A stretch of 6,170 nt of DNA from Chloroflexota bacterium (GTDB lineage: Bacteria > Chloroflexota > Limnocylindria > Limnocylindrales > CSP1-4), in contig JAJYMP010000269.1 of the NCBI GenBank assembly GCA_021786915.1, positions 1 to 6,170 of the forward strand, written 5' to 3'. A program made the position numbers and the translations under genes. The notes under the pieces are model-generated. The model searched no databases and was not told where the DNA came from. It saw only the letters and a program-made list of their open reading frames with translations. Of the stretch, positions 1 through 6,170 are shown piece by piece. Numbering within the stretch: position 1 is the first letter of the stretch; each line of letters starts with the position of its first letter.

Positions 1-1458
<1,458 letters not shown>

Positions 1459-1491
1459 GATCGGGCGCCTGCGCCTTCGGCCTCTCCGGCG

Positions 1492-1497
1492 TACGAT
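1492..1497 (+). promoter_or_regulatory. Possible -10 element (TACGAT) for clpS
   Basis: TACGAT fits the TANNNT pattern and ends ten bases before the clpS ATG. This would put the transcription start within a few bases of the start codon. No Shine-Dalgarno sequence precedes that ATG (the run before it is ccgggccctg), which agrees with a leaderless or very short-leader message. No convincing -35 is seen, so this is weak. Confidence 0.3.
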
Positions 1498-1507
1498 CCG
1501 GGCCCTG

Positions 1508-1825
1508 ATGCCCGACACGGCCTCCGTCGCCACGCCCGCAACCGCAACGCCCGAAGCCGACCTCGATGCGTCCCTGCGCGCGCGCCTCGTCCCGGCGCCG
1601 CGGTGGATCGTCATCGTCTGGAACGATCCGATCAACCTGATGTCGTACGTGACATTCGTGTTCCGCAAGCTGTTCGGGTACAGCCAGCCGCACGCCCATC
1701 GACTGATGCTCCGCGTCCACCAGGAGGGTCGGGCCGTGGTCTCCGGCGGCACCAAGGAGCGCTGCGAGCACGACGTGGCTCGGCTCCATGCGCACGGCCT
1801 GTGGGCAACGATGGCGCCAGAGTGA
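1508..1825 (+). CDS. clpS: ATP-dependent Clp protease adaptor ClpS
   Basis: This is a 105-residue protein. ClpS binds the N-domain of a Clp ATPase and delivers N-degron substrates with bulky hydrophobic N-termini to the ClpP protease in the cytosol. The family core covers about residues 30-102. It has the conserved WND-P start (Asn39-Asp40, which contact the substrate N-terminal amine), Met45 in the position of the specificity gate, VFRKLFGYS, and LMLRVH with His71 of the binding pocket. It continues with [10 protein letters not shown] and closes with LH-HGL. The first 28 residues are a flexible Ala/Thr/Pro-rich tail, as is usual for the family. The ATG at 1508 is the only sensible start but lacks a Shine-Dalgarno sequence. 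The DUF2017 gene starts 28 bases after the stop, an arrangement common in Actinomycetota, so the two are probably co-transcribed. Confidence 0.95.
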   Translation: MPDTASVATPATATPEADLDASLRARLVPAPRWIVIVWNDPINLMSYVTFVFRKLFGYSQPHAHRLMLRVHQEGRAVVSGGTKERCEHDVARLHAHGLWATMAPE

Positions 1826-1853
1826 TGGCGACGCTGCTCGAGGCGAGCGCGGC

Positions 1854-2387
1854 GTGAGCGTGGACGAGGACCCGCCGCGGCGGATCGCCCGGACTGGTGA
1901 CGGCCGGATTGCCGTGAGGCTCGCCCCGCGGGAGCGGCAGGTCCTGGGCGCGCTGGCGGCCGACCTCGCGCGGGCGGCATCGGGTGAGCTCGGCCGCGAG
2001 CCCGATGGCGCTGACGACCCGGGGCTGGCCCGGCTCCGCCCCGACGCCGTCAAGGGCGACCCGGAGGCGTCGGAGGCGTTCCGCGAGCTCACCTCCGCGG
2101 ACCTCGAGGACGCGCGGCAGGAGCGCCTGGCGACGCTCGCATCGACCCTCGAGGCCACCGTCCTCGACGAGGCCCAGGCCGGGGCGTGGATGGCGGCGGT
2201 CAACGACCTGCGGCTCGTGCTCGGCACGCGCCTCGGCGTCACCGAGGACACGGGGCTCGATGTCCCCGACGAGCACGACCCGGCAGCAGCCGACACGATC
2301 GTGTTCCTGTGGCTGGGCTGGGTGGAGGAGCAGCTCGTCGAGGCCATCGCGGCCGGGCTGCCCGAGCCCGGCAGGAGCGCTCGGTAG
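1854..2387 (+). CDS. DUF2017 family protein, clpS partner gene
   Basis: The protein has 177 residues if translation begins at GTG 1854, which has a GAGG motif about ten bases upstream. The frame is open further back to an ATG at 1788, but that would overlap clpS by 38 bases and add a non-conserved, low-complexity N-terminus. Family features are LARLRPDAVKGDPEASEAFR (59-77), an LTSADL-DAR helix, the hallmark W-AAVNDLRLVLGTRLGV-ED (112-132) and a terminal WLGWVEEQLVEAI (154-166). It looks soluble and mostly alpha-helical, with no signal peptide or membrane segment. The biochemical function of DUF2017 is unknown. Its repeated position directly after clpS suggests a role linked to Clp proteolysis, but that is inference from context only. 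A second GTG at 1860 is an alternative start. Confidence 0.85.
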   Translation: MSVDEDPPRRIARTGDGRIAVRLAPRERQVLGALAADLARAASGELGREPDGADDPGLARLRPDAVKGDPEASEAFRELTSADLEDARQERLATLASTLEATVLDEAQAGAWMAAVNDLRLVLGTRLGVTEDTGLDVPDEHDPAAADTIVFLWLGWVEEQLVEAIAAGLPEPGRSAR

Positions 2388-2411
2388 CCGCAGAGCCCGT
2401 GGCGCTGATGT

Positions 2412-2436
2412 CGGGACGCTCCGGCGGGCAGTCCCG
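2412..2436. terminator. Possible bidirectional terminator hairpin between convergent genes
   Basis: The 68-base gap between the DUF2017 stop and the stop of the oppositely oriented YwiC-like gene contains cgggac (2412-2417) and its perfect complement gtcccg (2431-2436). The loop is 13 bases. There is no T tract on either strand, so it would be an atypical or Rho-assisted terminator at best. The position fits; the structure is weak. Confidence 0.3.
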
Positions 2437-2455
2437 GCTCCGTCCCCGGCGTGGG

Positions 2456-3271
2456 CTACGGCAGGGCCGCGAAGGCGACGACCACCACGGCGACCGCGAC
2501 CACCGCCTCCACCGCGCCGACGTGGACGGGCCGGAGCGGCCTCGGGGTCCCGGCCCGTCGCCGCGCCGCGAGCGGGAGTGCAGCCGCACGGACCGTCAGG
2601 GCCAGGGCGAGGACGGCCCAGACGGGGCCGAGGACGAGCGCCGGCGCCACCAGCAGGGCGTGGAACCCGGTCGAGAGGGTCGCGAACGCGGTGCTGTCGC
2701 GCTCGCGGAGGACGGACCGGACGACGAGCACGGTGCCCAGCAGGTAGACGGCCGCCACGCCTGTCGCCACGCCGACCGACGTGGCGTTGAACGCACCGCT
2801 GACCCAGGCCGCGCTCGGCACGAGGACCACGGCCTGGGCCGCCTGCGCCAGGCTGTTCACCAGATCCCGCCTGGTCCCCGGCTTCGCGCCCGCGACGACG
2901 AGCGCGGCGGTGGGCCCCAGCACGACGACGGTCGCGAGGAGGGGCGGGAAGGCCAGCACGAGCGCGACGCCGAGGACGCCGAAGCCCGCGCCGTAGACGG
3001 CCAGCGGCAGGGTGAACGGGTCTCGGCGGCGGGCCCGCAGCCACGCCTGCCCGGTCGCCGAGGCCAGATAGCCCAGCACGGACGCCGCCGCGAGGACGAA
3101 CTGCCACGGGACGGGGGTGCTGGCAGCCACGCCCAGGAGGAACGGGACCGCGAGCATGGCCCACGCCCCGTGCTGGCGGGGCAGCCACTGCCGGGTGGCG
3201 GGGCGCTGCGAGCCGGCCCCGGCGGCGCTCGACGGGGGCGTCGCTCGCCTGCCGGTCGACGTCGCGGTCAT
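2456..3271 (-). CDS. YwiC-like family integral membrane protein
   Basis: This is a 271-residue polytopic membrane protein. After a Ser/Thr/Ala-rich cytosolic lead (1-28) comes the YwiC signature LPRQHGAWAMLAVPFLLG (30-47). About seven or eight hydrophobic helices follow, at roughly 35-50, 56-74, 87-108, 112-128, 140-158, 163-185, 201-227 and 250-270. Charged loops such as RARRRDP (78-84) and KPGTRRD (130-136) sit between them. The C-terminal segment RPVHVGAVEAVVAV matches the usual family end. YwiC is named from a Bacillus subtilis gene near the narGHJI/fnr anaerobic nitrate-respiration region; its molecular function is not established. The ATG overlaps the stop of the upstream NnrS-like gene (ATGA at 3271-3268), and no clear Shine-Dalgarno sequence is seen, so translation is probably coupled. 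It is the last gene of the minus-strand operon. The open frame continuing upstream to 4174 is a shadow of the neighbour. Confidence 0.85.
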   Translation of the reverse strand: MTATSTGRRATPPSSAAGAGSQRPATRQWLPRQHGAWAMLAVPFLLGVAASTPVPWQFVLAAASVLGYLASATGQAWLRARRRDPFTLPLAVYGAGFGVLGVALVLAFPPLLATVVVLGPTAALVVAGAKPGTRRDLVNSLAQAAQAVVLVPSAAWVSGAFNATSVGVATGVAAVYLLGTVLVVRSVLRERDSTAFATLSTGFHALLVAPALVLGPVWAVLALALTVRAAALPLAARRRAGTPRPLRPVHVGAVEAVVAVAVVVVAFAALP

Positions 3272-4413
3272 GCCGGGTTCGCGGCGGCGCGCCGGGCCGC
3301 GATCCTGGCCCGGCGCCGCAGCTCGGCGGCGCTCGAGGCGAAGGACACGGCCACGAACGCGAGCATGGCCAGCACGTTGAGCACGCCCCCCACCAGCAGC
3401 CCATGGGACAGCCCGAGGACGTCGCCCCCGATGATCCGGACGAGCAGCCCCATGTGCAGGAGCGCGAGCGCGAGGTCGTTCCCCCGCCAGTACGGCAGGG
3501 GCACCCGGAGCACCGACGGGACGATGACCGGGGCGTGGCCGAACACCATCGACACGATGAACCCCAGGAACAGCGCGTGCAGGCGGATGTCGTAGGCTGC
3601 TCCCGGCGCAGTCCCCGTGAGCGCCCACGCCGCGCCGGCGACCGCCAGCCACGCGTAGCCGGCGAGCAGGCACACGGCGATGTAGCGGGTCACGCCGCCC
3701 ATCCTGACCGTGCGGCGGGCGAGGTCGTTGCGGGCCAGCCAGGCGGCGATGGCGAGCATCGCGACGCCGGCGGCGCGGATGCCCGCCTCGGGCTCGACGA
3801 GTGCCGCGGTGACGCTCAGGACCATCAGCCACAGCGCGACGATCAGCTGTCGGCGGGCGCGGGTGTTGAGGCCGCCGAGGCGGGCGAGGTCGAGCCGCTC
3901 CCCGATGACGGTCATCACCAGGAACGCGGCGAGCCAGGGGTAGGCGCTGGCCACCGGGACGCCGGCGAGGAGCAGCACAGCCCCGCCGACCCAGGCGCCC
4001 GCGCCGGCCGCCTGGACGCCAAGCTGGAGCGAGCGCTCCTGGCGCGCGAAGGCCGCGTAGATCGCGAGCAGGATCAGCGCTCCGCCGACGATGCCTGCCC
4101 CGCCGACCCCCGGCGCGCCGGCGATGAGCGCCACCGCCCCGGCCCCAGACAGTGCGGGCGCCAGGTAGCCCCACGACTGGCCGAGGGCGACGGCCCGCTC
4201 CAACGCCACGACCGTGCCGAGGAACCCGAGCGTCATGAGTTCGCCGTGCACCGCGGCGAGGCGGTCGACCGACGAGGGCAAGCCCACGCCGAGCAGGACG
4301 AGGGCGCCCGTGAGCCCGGCGAGCAGCGCGAAGCCGCCGATCGCGAGCAGCGCGAGGCGCCCCAGCGGGATCGACCGGCCCTTCGGCGCGGGGGCCGCGA
4401 GCAGGATGCTCAT
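3268..4413 (-). CDS. NnrS-like polytopic membrane protein
   Basis: The protein has 381 residues and about ten to twelve hydrophobic segments, at approximately 18-42, 57-76, 84-100, 105-122, 134-152, 156-172, 188-206, 213-227, 243-265, 276-300, 312-330 and 335-360. Family-like motifs are VHGELMTLGFLG (55-66) and RLHALFLGFIVSMVFGHAP (277-295). Histidines at 56, 279, 293, 320 and 337 lie within or at the edges of the helices and are candidate haem or copper ligands. NnrS proteins are haem- and copper-containing membrane proteins linked to denitrification and nitric oxide tolerance, usually about 400 residues long, which fits the length. The match is by pattern only; it could be a distinct uncharacterised family with the same fold. 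The start ATG overlaps the stop of the Fe-S assembly gene (ATGA), and its own stop overlaps the YwiC-like start. A longer open frame reaching 5511 is an artefact crossing two real genes. Confidence 0.6.
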   Translation of the reverse strand: MSILLAAPAPKGRSIPLGRLALLAIGGFALLAGLTGALVLLGVGLPSSVDRLAAVHGELMTLGFLGTVVALERAVALGQSWGYLAPALSGAGAVALIAGAPGVGGAGIVGGALILLAIYAAFARQERSLQLGVQAAGAGAWVGGAVLLLAGVPVASAYPWLAAFLVMTVIGERLDLARLGGLNTRARRQLIVALWLMVLSVTAALVEPEAGIRAAGVAMLAIAAWLARNDLARRTVRMGGVTRYIAVCLLAGYAWLAVAGAAWALTGTAPGAAYDIRLHALFLGFIVSMVFGHAPVIVPSVLRVPLPYWRGNDLALALLHMGLLVRIIGGDVLGLSHGLLVGGVLNVLAMLAFVAVSFASSAAELRRRARIAARRAAANPA

Positions 4414-4736
4414 CCCGGCACGCCGAGCGCCGCCCGGGCCGCGGCTGACATCAGGGAGGGGCTCCAGGCCGGCTCGTGGGTGATCTCCACCTCCACGTCC
4501 ACGACTCCCGGCTCGGCGAGCAGCGCCCACCGGACCTGGTCCTCGAGGAACGACCCGACGGGGCAGGCGGGGGAGGTGGTCGTCATCAGCACGTGGGCCA
4601 CGCCAGCGTGCACGTCGCACTCGTACACGAGCCCGAGGTCGACGATGTTCACGCCGATCTCCGGATCCACCACGCTCCGCAGCCGATGGGTGAGGTCCGC
4701 CGGTTCGGTCGCTGGGAGGAAGCGCGAGAGGTCCAT
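4410..4736 (-). CDS. DUF59/MIP18-family metal-sulfur cluster assembly factor
   Basis: This is a 108-residue soluble protein of the DUF59 family (SufT, PaaD, MIP18 relatives), which act in maturation of Fe-S proteins. The conserved core is seen as VVDPEIGVNIVDLGLVY (22-38), a beta strand AHVLMTTTSPACPVG (47-61) with the conserved Cys58 of the active motif, and the helix FLEDQVRWAL (63-72). A family-typical end follows: EPAWSPSLMS--AR-ALG. Cys40 is a second cysteine. The ATG at 4736 gives the usual family length. The frame stays open to 4928 but would enter the divergent regulator gene and add a basic low-complexity tail, so that start is rejected. Its ribosome site is weak (GGGA about ten bases upstream). 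It is the first gene of the minus-strand operon and overlaps the NnrS-like start by four bases. A likely role is to supply or repair an Fe-S cluster used by this module or its regulator (inference). Confidence 0.88.
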   Translation of the reverse strand: MDLSRFLPATEPADLTHRLRSVVDPEIGVNIVDLGLVYECDVHAGVAHVLMTTTSPACPVGSFLEDQVRWALLAEPGVVDVEVEITHEPAWSPSLMSAAARAALGVPG

Positions 4737-4779
4737 GGTCGGGTCCCGTGACTGGGGTGGCGTGAGGGGAGTTGCCTGA

Positions 4780-4796
4780 ATTATAATGATCACAAT
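4780..4796. promoter_or_regulatory. Palindromic operator with shared -10 box, divergent promoter
   Basis: An imperfect 17-base palindrome stands out as an AT-rich island in GC-rich DNA. Bases pair symmetrically around 4788 except at two positions per arm that are not complementary. The 15 bases 4781-4795 match the PerR/Fur-type 7-1-7 consensus TTATAATnATTATAA at 12 of 14 defined positions. The left arm is the perfect palindrome ATTATAAT (4780-4787), which gives the consensus -10 TATAAT on both strands: 4782-4787 on plus and 4785-4780 on minus. On plus it ends seven bases before ATG 4795, typical of leaderless transcription. On minus it would start an RNA near 4773, about 37 bases before the Fe-S gene. 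Neither strand has a good -35, as expected for a promoter dependent on or blocked by a regulator. Which regulator binds is unknown; the adjacent gene product is the first candidate. Confidence 0.6.
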
Positions 4797-5502
4797 GAAG
4801 CGCCGCGAATCCGCCCCCGCCCGCCCCGCTCGCACCCGCCGGACAGGGCGTCGCGCCCTGCTGCTCGCGGCGCTGCGCGACGCTGGGCGCCCCCTGACGG
4901 TCGAGGAGGCGGCGCGGGCCATCGGCATCGCCGAGTCGACGGCGCGCTTCCACCTCTCGCTGCTCGTCTCGGCCGGGGAGGCGGCGCGGACGCCTGTGCG
5001 CAGCGGGTCGGCTGGCCGCCCGTCCTGGCAGTACTCCGCGTCCGCGGGGCCGCGCGCCGCCCTCCGGCCGGACGGCGCGCCCTACCAGGAGCTCGCGCGC
5101 GTGCTCGCGGCCCAGCTCGACGGGGGGATCGGCGCTCCCGAGGCGGCGCGCGAGGCCGGGCGCCGCTGGGCCGAGGCGCTGCCGCCCGACGCGGTCCGGC
5201 CAGCCGCTACGCCGGCCGCCGCCCTCGTCGCCCTGGCCGCCGCGTTCGGCCGCCTGGGCTTCGCGCCCGGTCCCCCGGGCACCGCGCCCGACCACCCGTC
5301 CCGCCAGCACGAGATCGTGCTGCACGCCTGCCCCTTCGAATCGGTCGCACGGGAGCATCGCGCGGTGGTGTGCGGCGTCCACCTGGGACTCGCGGAGCGG
5401 ACGGCCGCCGCGATCGGGGGCGGCATCGCCATCGAGGGGCTCGACCCGTTCCGCTCCGAGCAGCCCCTGGCCTGCGCCGTCCGGGTGCGGGTTCCCGCCT
5501 GA
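4795..5502 (+). CDS. Winged-helix regulator with C-terminal Cys motif (SufR/COG2345-like)
   Basis: The protein has 235 residues from ATG 4795. A basic Arg-rich lead (1-20) is followed by an HTH at about 20-62. Its recognition helix is ESTARFHLSLL, and it is followed by a wing with GSAGRPSWQY, typical of predicted regulators of COG2345 and the SufR group. The C-terminal domain has three conserved-looking cysteines: Cys179 in HACPF, Cys193 in VVCGVH and Cys227 in PLAC (CX13C, CX33C), plus the GLDPF motif. In SufR such cysteines hold a 4Fe-4S cluster whose loss relieves repression of Fe-S assembly genes. Here the divergent Fe-S maturation gene fits the same logic. The in-frame ATG at 4786 is less likely because it lies inside the TATAAT box. 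No Shine-Dalgarno sequence is present, consistent with a leaderless message. The cluster and the signal it senses (iron, oxygen or NO) are inferred. Confidence 0.82.
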   Translation: MKRRESAPARPARTRRTGRRALLLAALRDAGRPLTVEEAARAIGIAESTARFHLSLLVSAGEAARTPVRSGSAGRPSWQYSASAGPRAALRPDGAPYQELARVLAAQLDGGIGAPEAAREAGRRWAEALPPDAVRPAATPAAALVALAAAFGRLGFAPGPPGTAPDHPSRQHEIVLHACPFESVAREHRAVVCGVHLGLAERTAAAIGGGIAIEGLDPFRSEQPLACAVRVRVPA

Positions 5503-5523
5503 CAACCCCAATCCGCAGCCGAG

Positions 5524-5529
5524 AGGAGG
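5524..5529 (+). promoter_or_regulatory. Shine-Dalgarno sequence that fixes the cupin start
   Basis: A full AGGAGG lies five bases before GTG 5535. It is the strongest ribosome binding site in the window and decides for the GTG rather than upstream in-frame ATG codons inside the regulator gene. Confidence 0.85.
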
Positions 5530-5534
5530 CCACC

Positions 5535-5867
5535 GTGGCCGAGCGCTCCTACATCCCCGACTGGCGTGAGGTCGTGTCCTACTCCAAGCCCGGGCCCACG
5601 CCGCACCTGCTCGTCGACGAGCCGGAGCTGCGCGTCCTGGTCGCGGGCCTCGAGCCCGGCGGGCGGATCCCGCCCCATGCCGCGCCGCGCGCCGTGTACC
5701 AGGCGCTCGAGGGCGACGGCGTGATCAACCTCGACGGGGTGCTCCTGCCCTTCAGCGAGGGTGCGATCGTCGTCGCGCCCGAGGGTGCGAGCCGGGGGAT
5801 CGAGGCGGTGTCCCGGCTCGCGTTCATGGCCGTCCGGATCGGCGCTGAGCCCGCGCACCGCGAGTAG
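5535..5867 (+). CDS. Small single-domain cupin with degenerate metal site
   Basis: This is a 110-residue protein starting at GTG after an ideal AGGAGG. It is a one-domain cupin (beta-barrel), with strand LRVLVAGLEPGG, then motif 1 around PGGRIPPHAAPRAVYQALEGDG and motif 2 around EGAIVVAPEGASRG. Against the usual motif 1 pattern G-x5-H-x-H-x3-4-E-x6-G, the first His is kept, but the second His is Ala and the Glu position is Tyr. In motif 2 the His is Arg. Three of four canonical metal ligands are therefore absent, so it may bind a small molecule or act structurally rather than as a metalloenzyme. It lies 32 bases after the regulator stop on the same strand and is probably co-transcribed. The substrate is not predictable. 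The frame reaching back to 5370 is a shadow of the regulator gene. Confidence 0.8.
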   Translation: MAERSYIPDWREVVSYSKPGPTPHLLVDEPELRVLVAGLEPGGRIPPHAAPRAVYQALEGDGVINLDGVLLPFSEGAIVVAPEGASRGIEAVSRLAFMAVRIGAEPAHRE

Positions 5868-5880
5868 GCACGGGGGCCGT

Positions 5881-5902
5881 CGCGGGCCCGGGGACGCCCG
5901 CG
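5881..5902 (+). terminator. GC-rich hairpin after the cupin gene, possible terminator
   Basis: cgcgggc (5881-5887) pairs perfectly with gcccgcg (5896-5902) over an eight-base loop, 13 bases after the cupin stop. No T tract follows. The position suits transcription end of the regulator-cupin unit, but GC-rich inverted repeats arise easily in this sequence. Confidence 0.4.
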
Positions 5903-5923
5903 CGGACCGAATGTGGAGAAGGG

Positions 5924-5950
5924 GATTGCGGAACGGTTACGACCGCAATC
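5924..5950. repeat. Inverted repeat gattgcgg-N11-ccgcaatc upstream of last gene
   Basis: Perfect eight-base arms lie at 5924-5931 and 5943-5950, in a locally AT-richer stretch 108 bases before the ATG of the partial last gene. It is followed by TTTCT and a TTGAGT hexamer (5959-5964) that could be a -35. It may be an operator for a dimeric regulator, or a hairpin ending upstream transcription. The remainder of 5868-6057 holds no gene that I can support. Confidence 0.45.
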
Positions 5951-6057
5951 TTTCTCGGTTGAGTCGTGCCAGCACCCTCAGAATCGCCTCCCTCGTGCCG
6001 TACGTTCGGGGTGATCCCCGCACCAGCGCGAAGGCCGCGACAGCCGGCAGGAGCCCC

Positions 6058-6170
6058 ATGACCGCTCGCCACAAGGCCATCGAGACGATCTCCAACCACC
6101 GGGTCGCCTCCACACAGAACTACCTGGAGCACGCCGGCGAGGACATCTACGGCCAGTACGTGTTCCACGA
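6058..6170 (+). CDS. N-terminus of probable type III glutamine synthetase (3' truncated by window)
   Basis: Only 37 codons are present, starting at ATG 6058 with AGGAG four bases upstream. The visible sequence begins MTARHKAIETISNH and contains DIYGQYVFHE near the cut. Type III glutamine synthetases (GlnN type, about 700 residues) begin with a similar AI-x-I-x-N helix and then an IYG-NVF segment before a conserved MRE-LP stretch, which would lie just beyond the window. If correct, the enzyme condenses ammonia and glutamate using ATP in the cytosol. The assignment rests on a short N-terminal resemblance, so it is tentative. The gene has its own long upstream region with an inverted repeat, so it is probably regulated separately from the cupin unit. 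Confidence 0.45.
   Translation, partial: MTARHKAIETISNHRVASTQNYLEHAGEDIYGQYVFH

Noticed and set aside
1632..3404. Long minus-strand open frame of 590 codons opposite clpS, DUF2017 and YwiC
   Set aside because: Its translation is Arg/Pro/Gly/Ala-rich low complexity with no domain. It overlaps three recognisable genes and is a product of high GC.
2186..3595. Plus-strand open frame of 469 codons
   Set aside because: The composition is Arg/Gly/Asp-rich without motifs, and it is antisense to the YwiC-like and NnrS-like genes, which have clear membrane-protein signatures.
3272..4174. N-terminal extension of the YwiC-like frame
   Set aside because: It covers most of the NnrS-like gene in another frame and has shadow composition. 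The family begins near the LPRQHGAW motif.
3403..4779. Plus-strand open frame of 458 codons opposite the NnrS-like and DUF59 genes
   Set aside because: The protein is low complexity and rich in His, Asp, Glu and Arg, typical of an antisense shadow of hydrophobic codons.
4414..5511. N-terminal extension of the NnrS-like frame, reading through the DUF59 and regulator genes
   Set aside because: The extension has no domain and overlaps two confident genes in other frames. ATG 4413 with the ATGA overlap is the natural start.
5936..5962. GlnR-like box (GTTAC-N6-aatct-N6-gttga) upstream of the putative glutamine synthetase
   Set aside because: Only the first half-site is good. The later half-sites diverge too far from the GTnAC/GaAAC pattern to call.
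6007..6020. Small hairpin cgggg-tgat-ccccg before the last gene
   Set aside because: A five-base GC stem is expected by chance in this composition, and nothing else supports a leader RNA or riboswitch.
5824..6168. Minus-strand open frame of 114 codons at the right end
   Set aside because: It is antisense to the cupin end, the intergenic region and a plus-strand start with a good Shine-Dalgarno sequence. It has no recognisable motif.

Overview
This is a very GC-rich window (roughly three quarters G+C by eye) with strong third-position GC bias. That bias produces many long shadow frames. The gene content points to a high-GC Gram-positive-like lineage, either Actinomycetota or a Chloroflexota group such as the Limnocylindria-like bacteria. 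The evidence is the clpS-DUF2017 pair, a YwiC-like membrane protein, a COG2345-type regulator, and start sites that look leaderless. The phylum assignment is an inference.

Layout, left to right. (1) 1-1458 (+): the 3' part of a PAS-HisKA-HATPase hybrid sensor kinase with a C-terminal receiver domain. (2) 1508-2387 (+): clpS, the N-degron adaptor of Clp protease, followed closely by a DUF2017 protein. (3) 2456-4736 (-): a tight three-gene operon, read right to left. It encodes a DUF59/MIP18-type Fe-S assembly factor, an NnrS-like polytopic membrane protein and a YwiC-like membrane protein, with ATGA stop/start overlaps at both junctions. (4) 4737-4794: a compact divergent promoter region. Its core is an imperfect palindrome carrying a TATAAT box readable on both strands. 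(5) 4795-5867 (+): a winged-helix regulator with three C-terminal cysteines (SufR/COG2345-like) and a small cupin. (6) 5868-6057: an intergenic region with two inverted repeats. (7) 6058-end (+): the start of a gene that most resembles the N-terminus of type III glutamine synthetase.

The most interesting part is 2456-5867. A putative Fe-S-sensing repressor and a cupin lie divergent from an Fe-S maturation factor, an NnrS-like (NO/haem-copper associated) membrane protein and YwiC. The shared palindrome, which resembles a PerR/Fur-type 7-1-7 box, overlaps both putative -10 elements. I read this as a self-regulated module responding to redox, nitric oxide or Fe-S stress. The grouping, overlaps and palindrome are seen directly; the physiological role is inferred. 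I see no mobile elements, CRISPR arrays, tRNA or rRNA genes.
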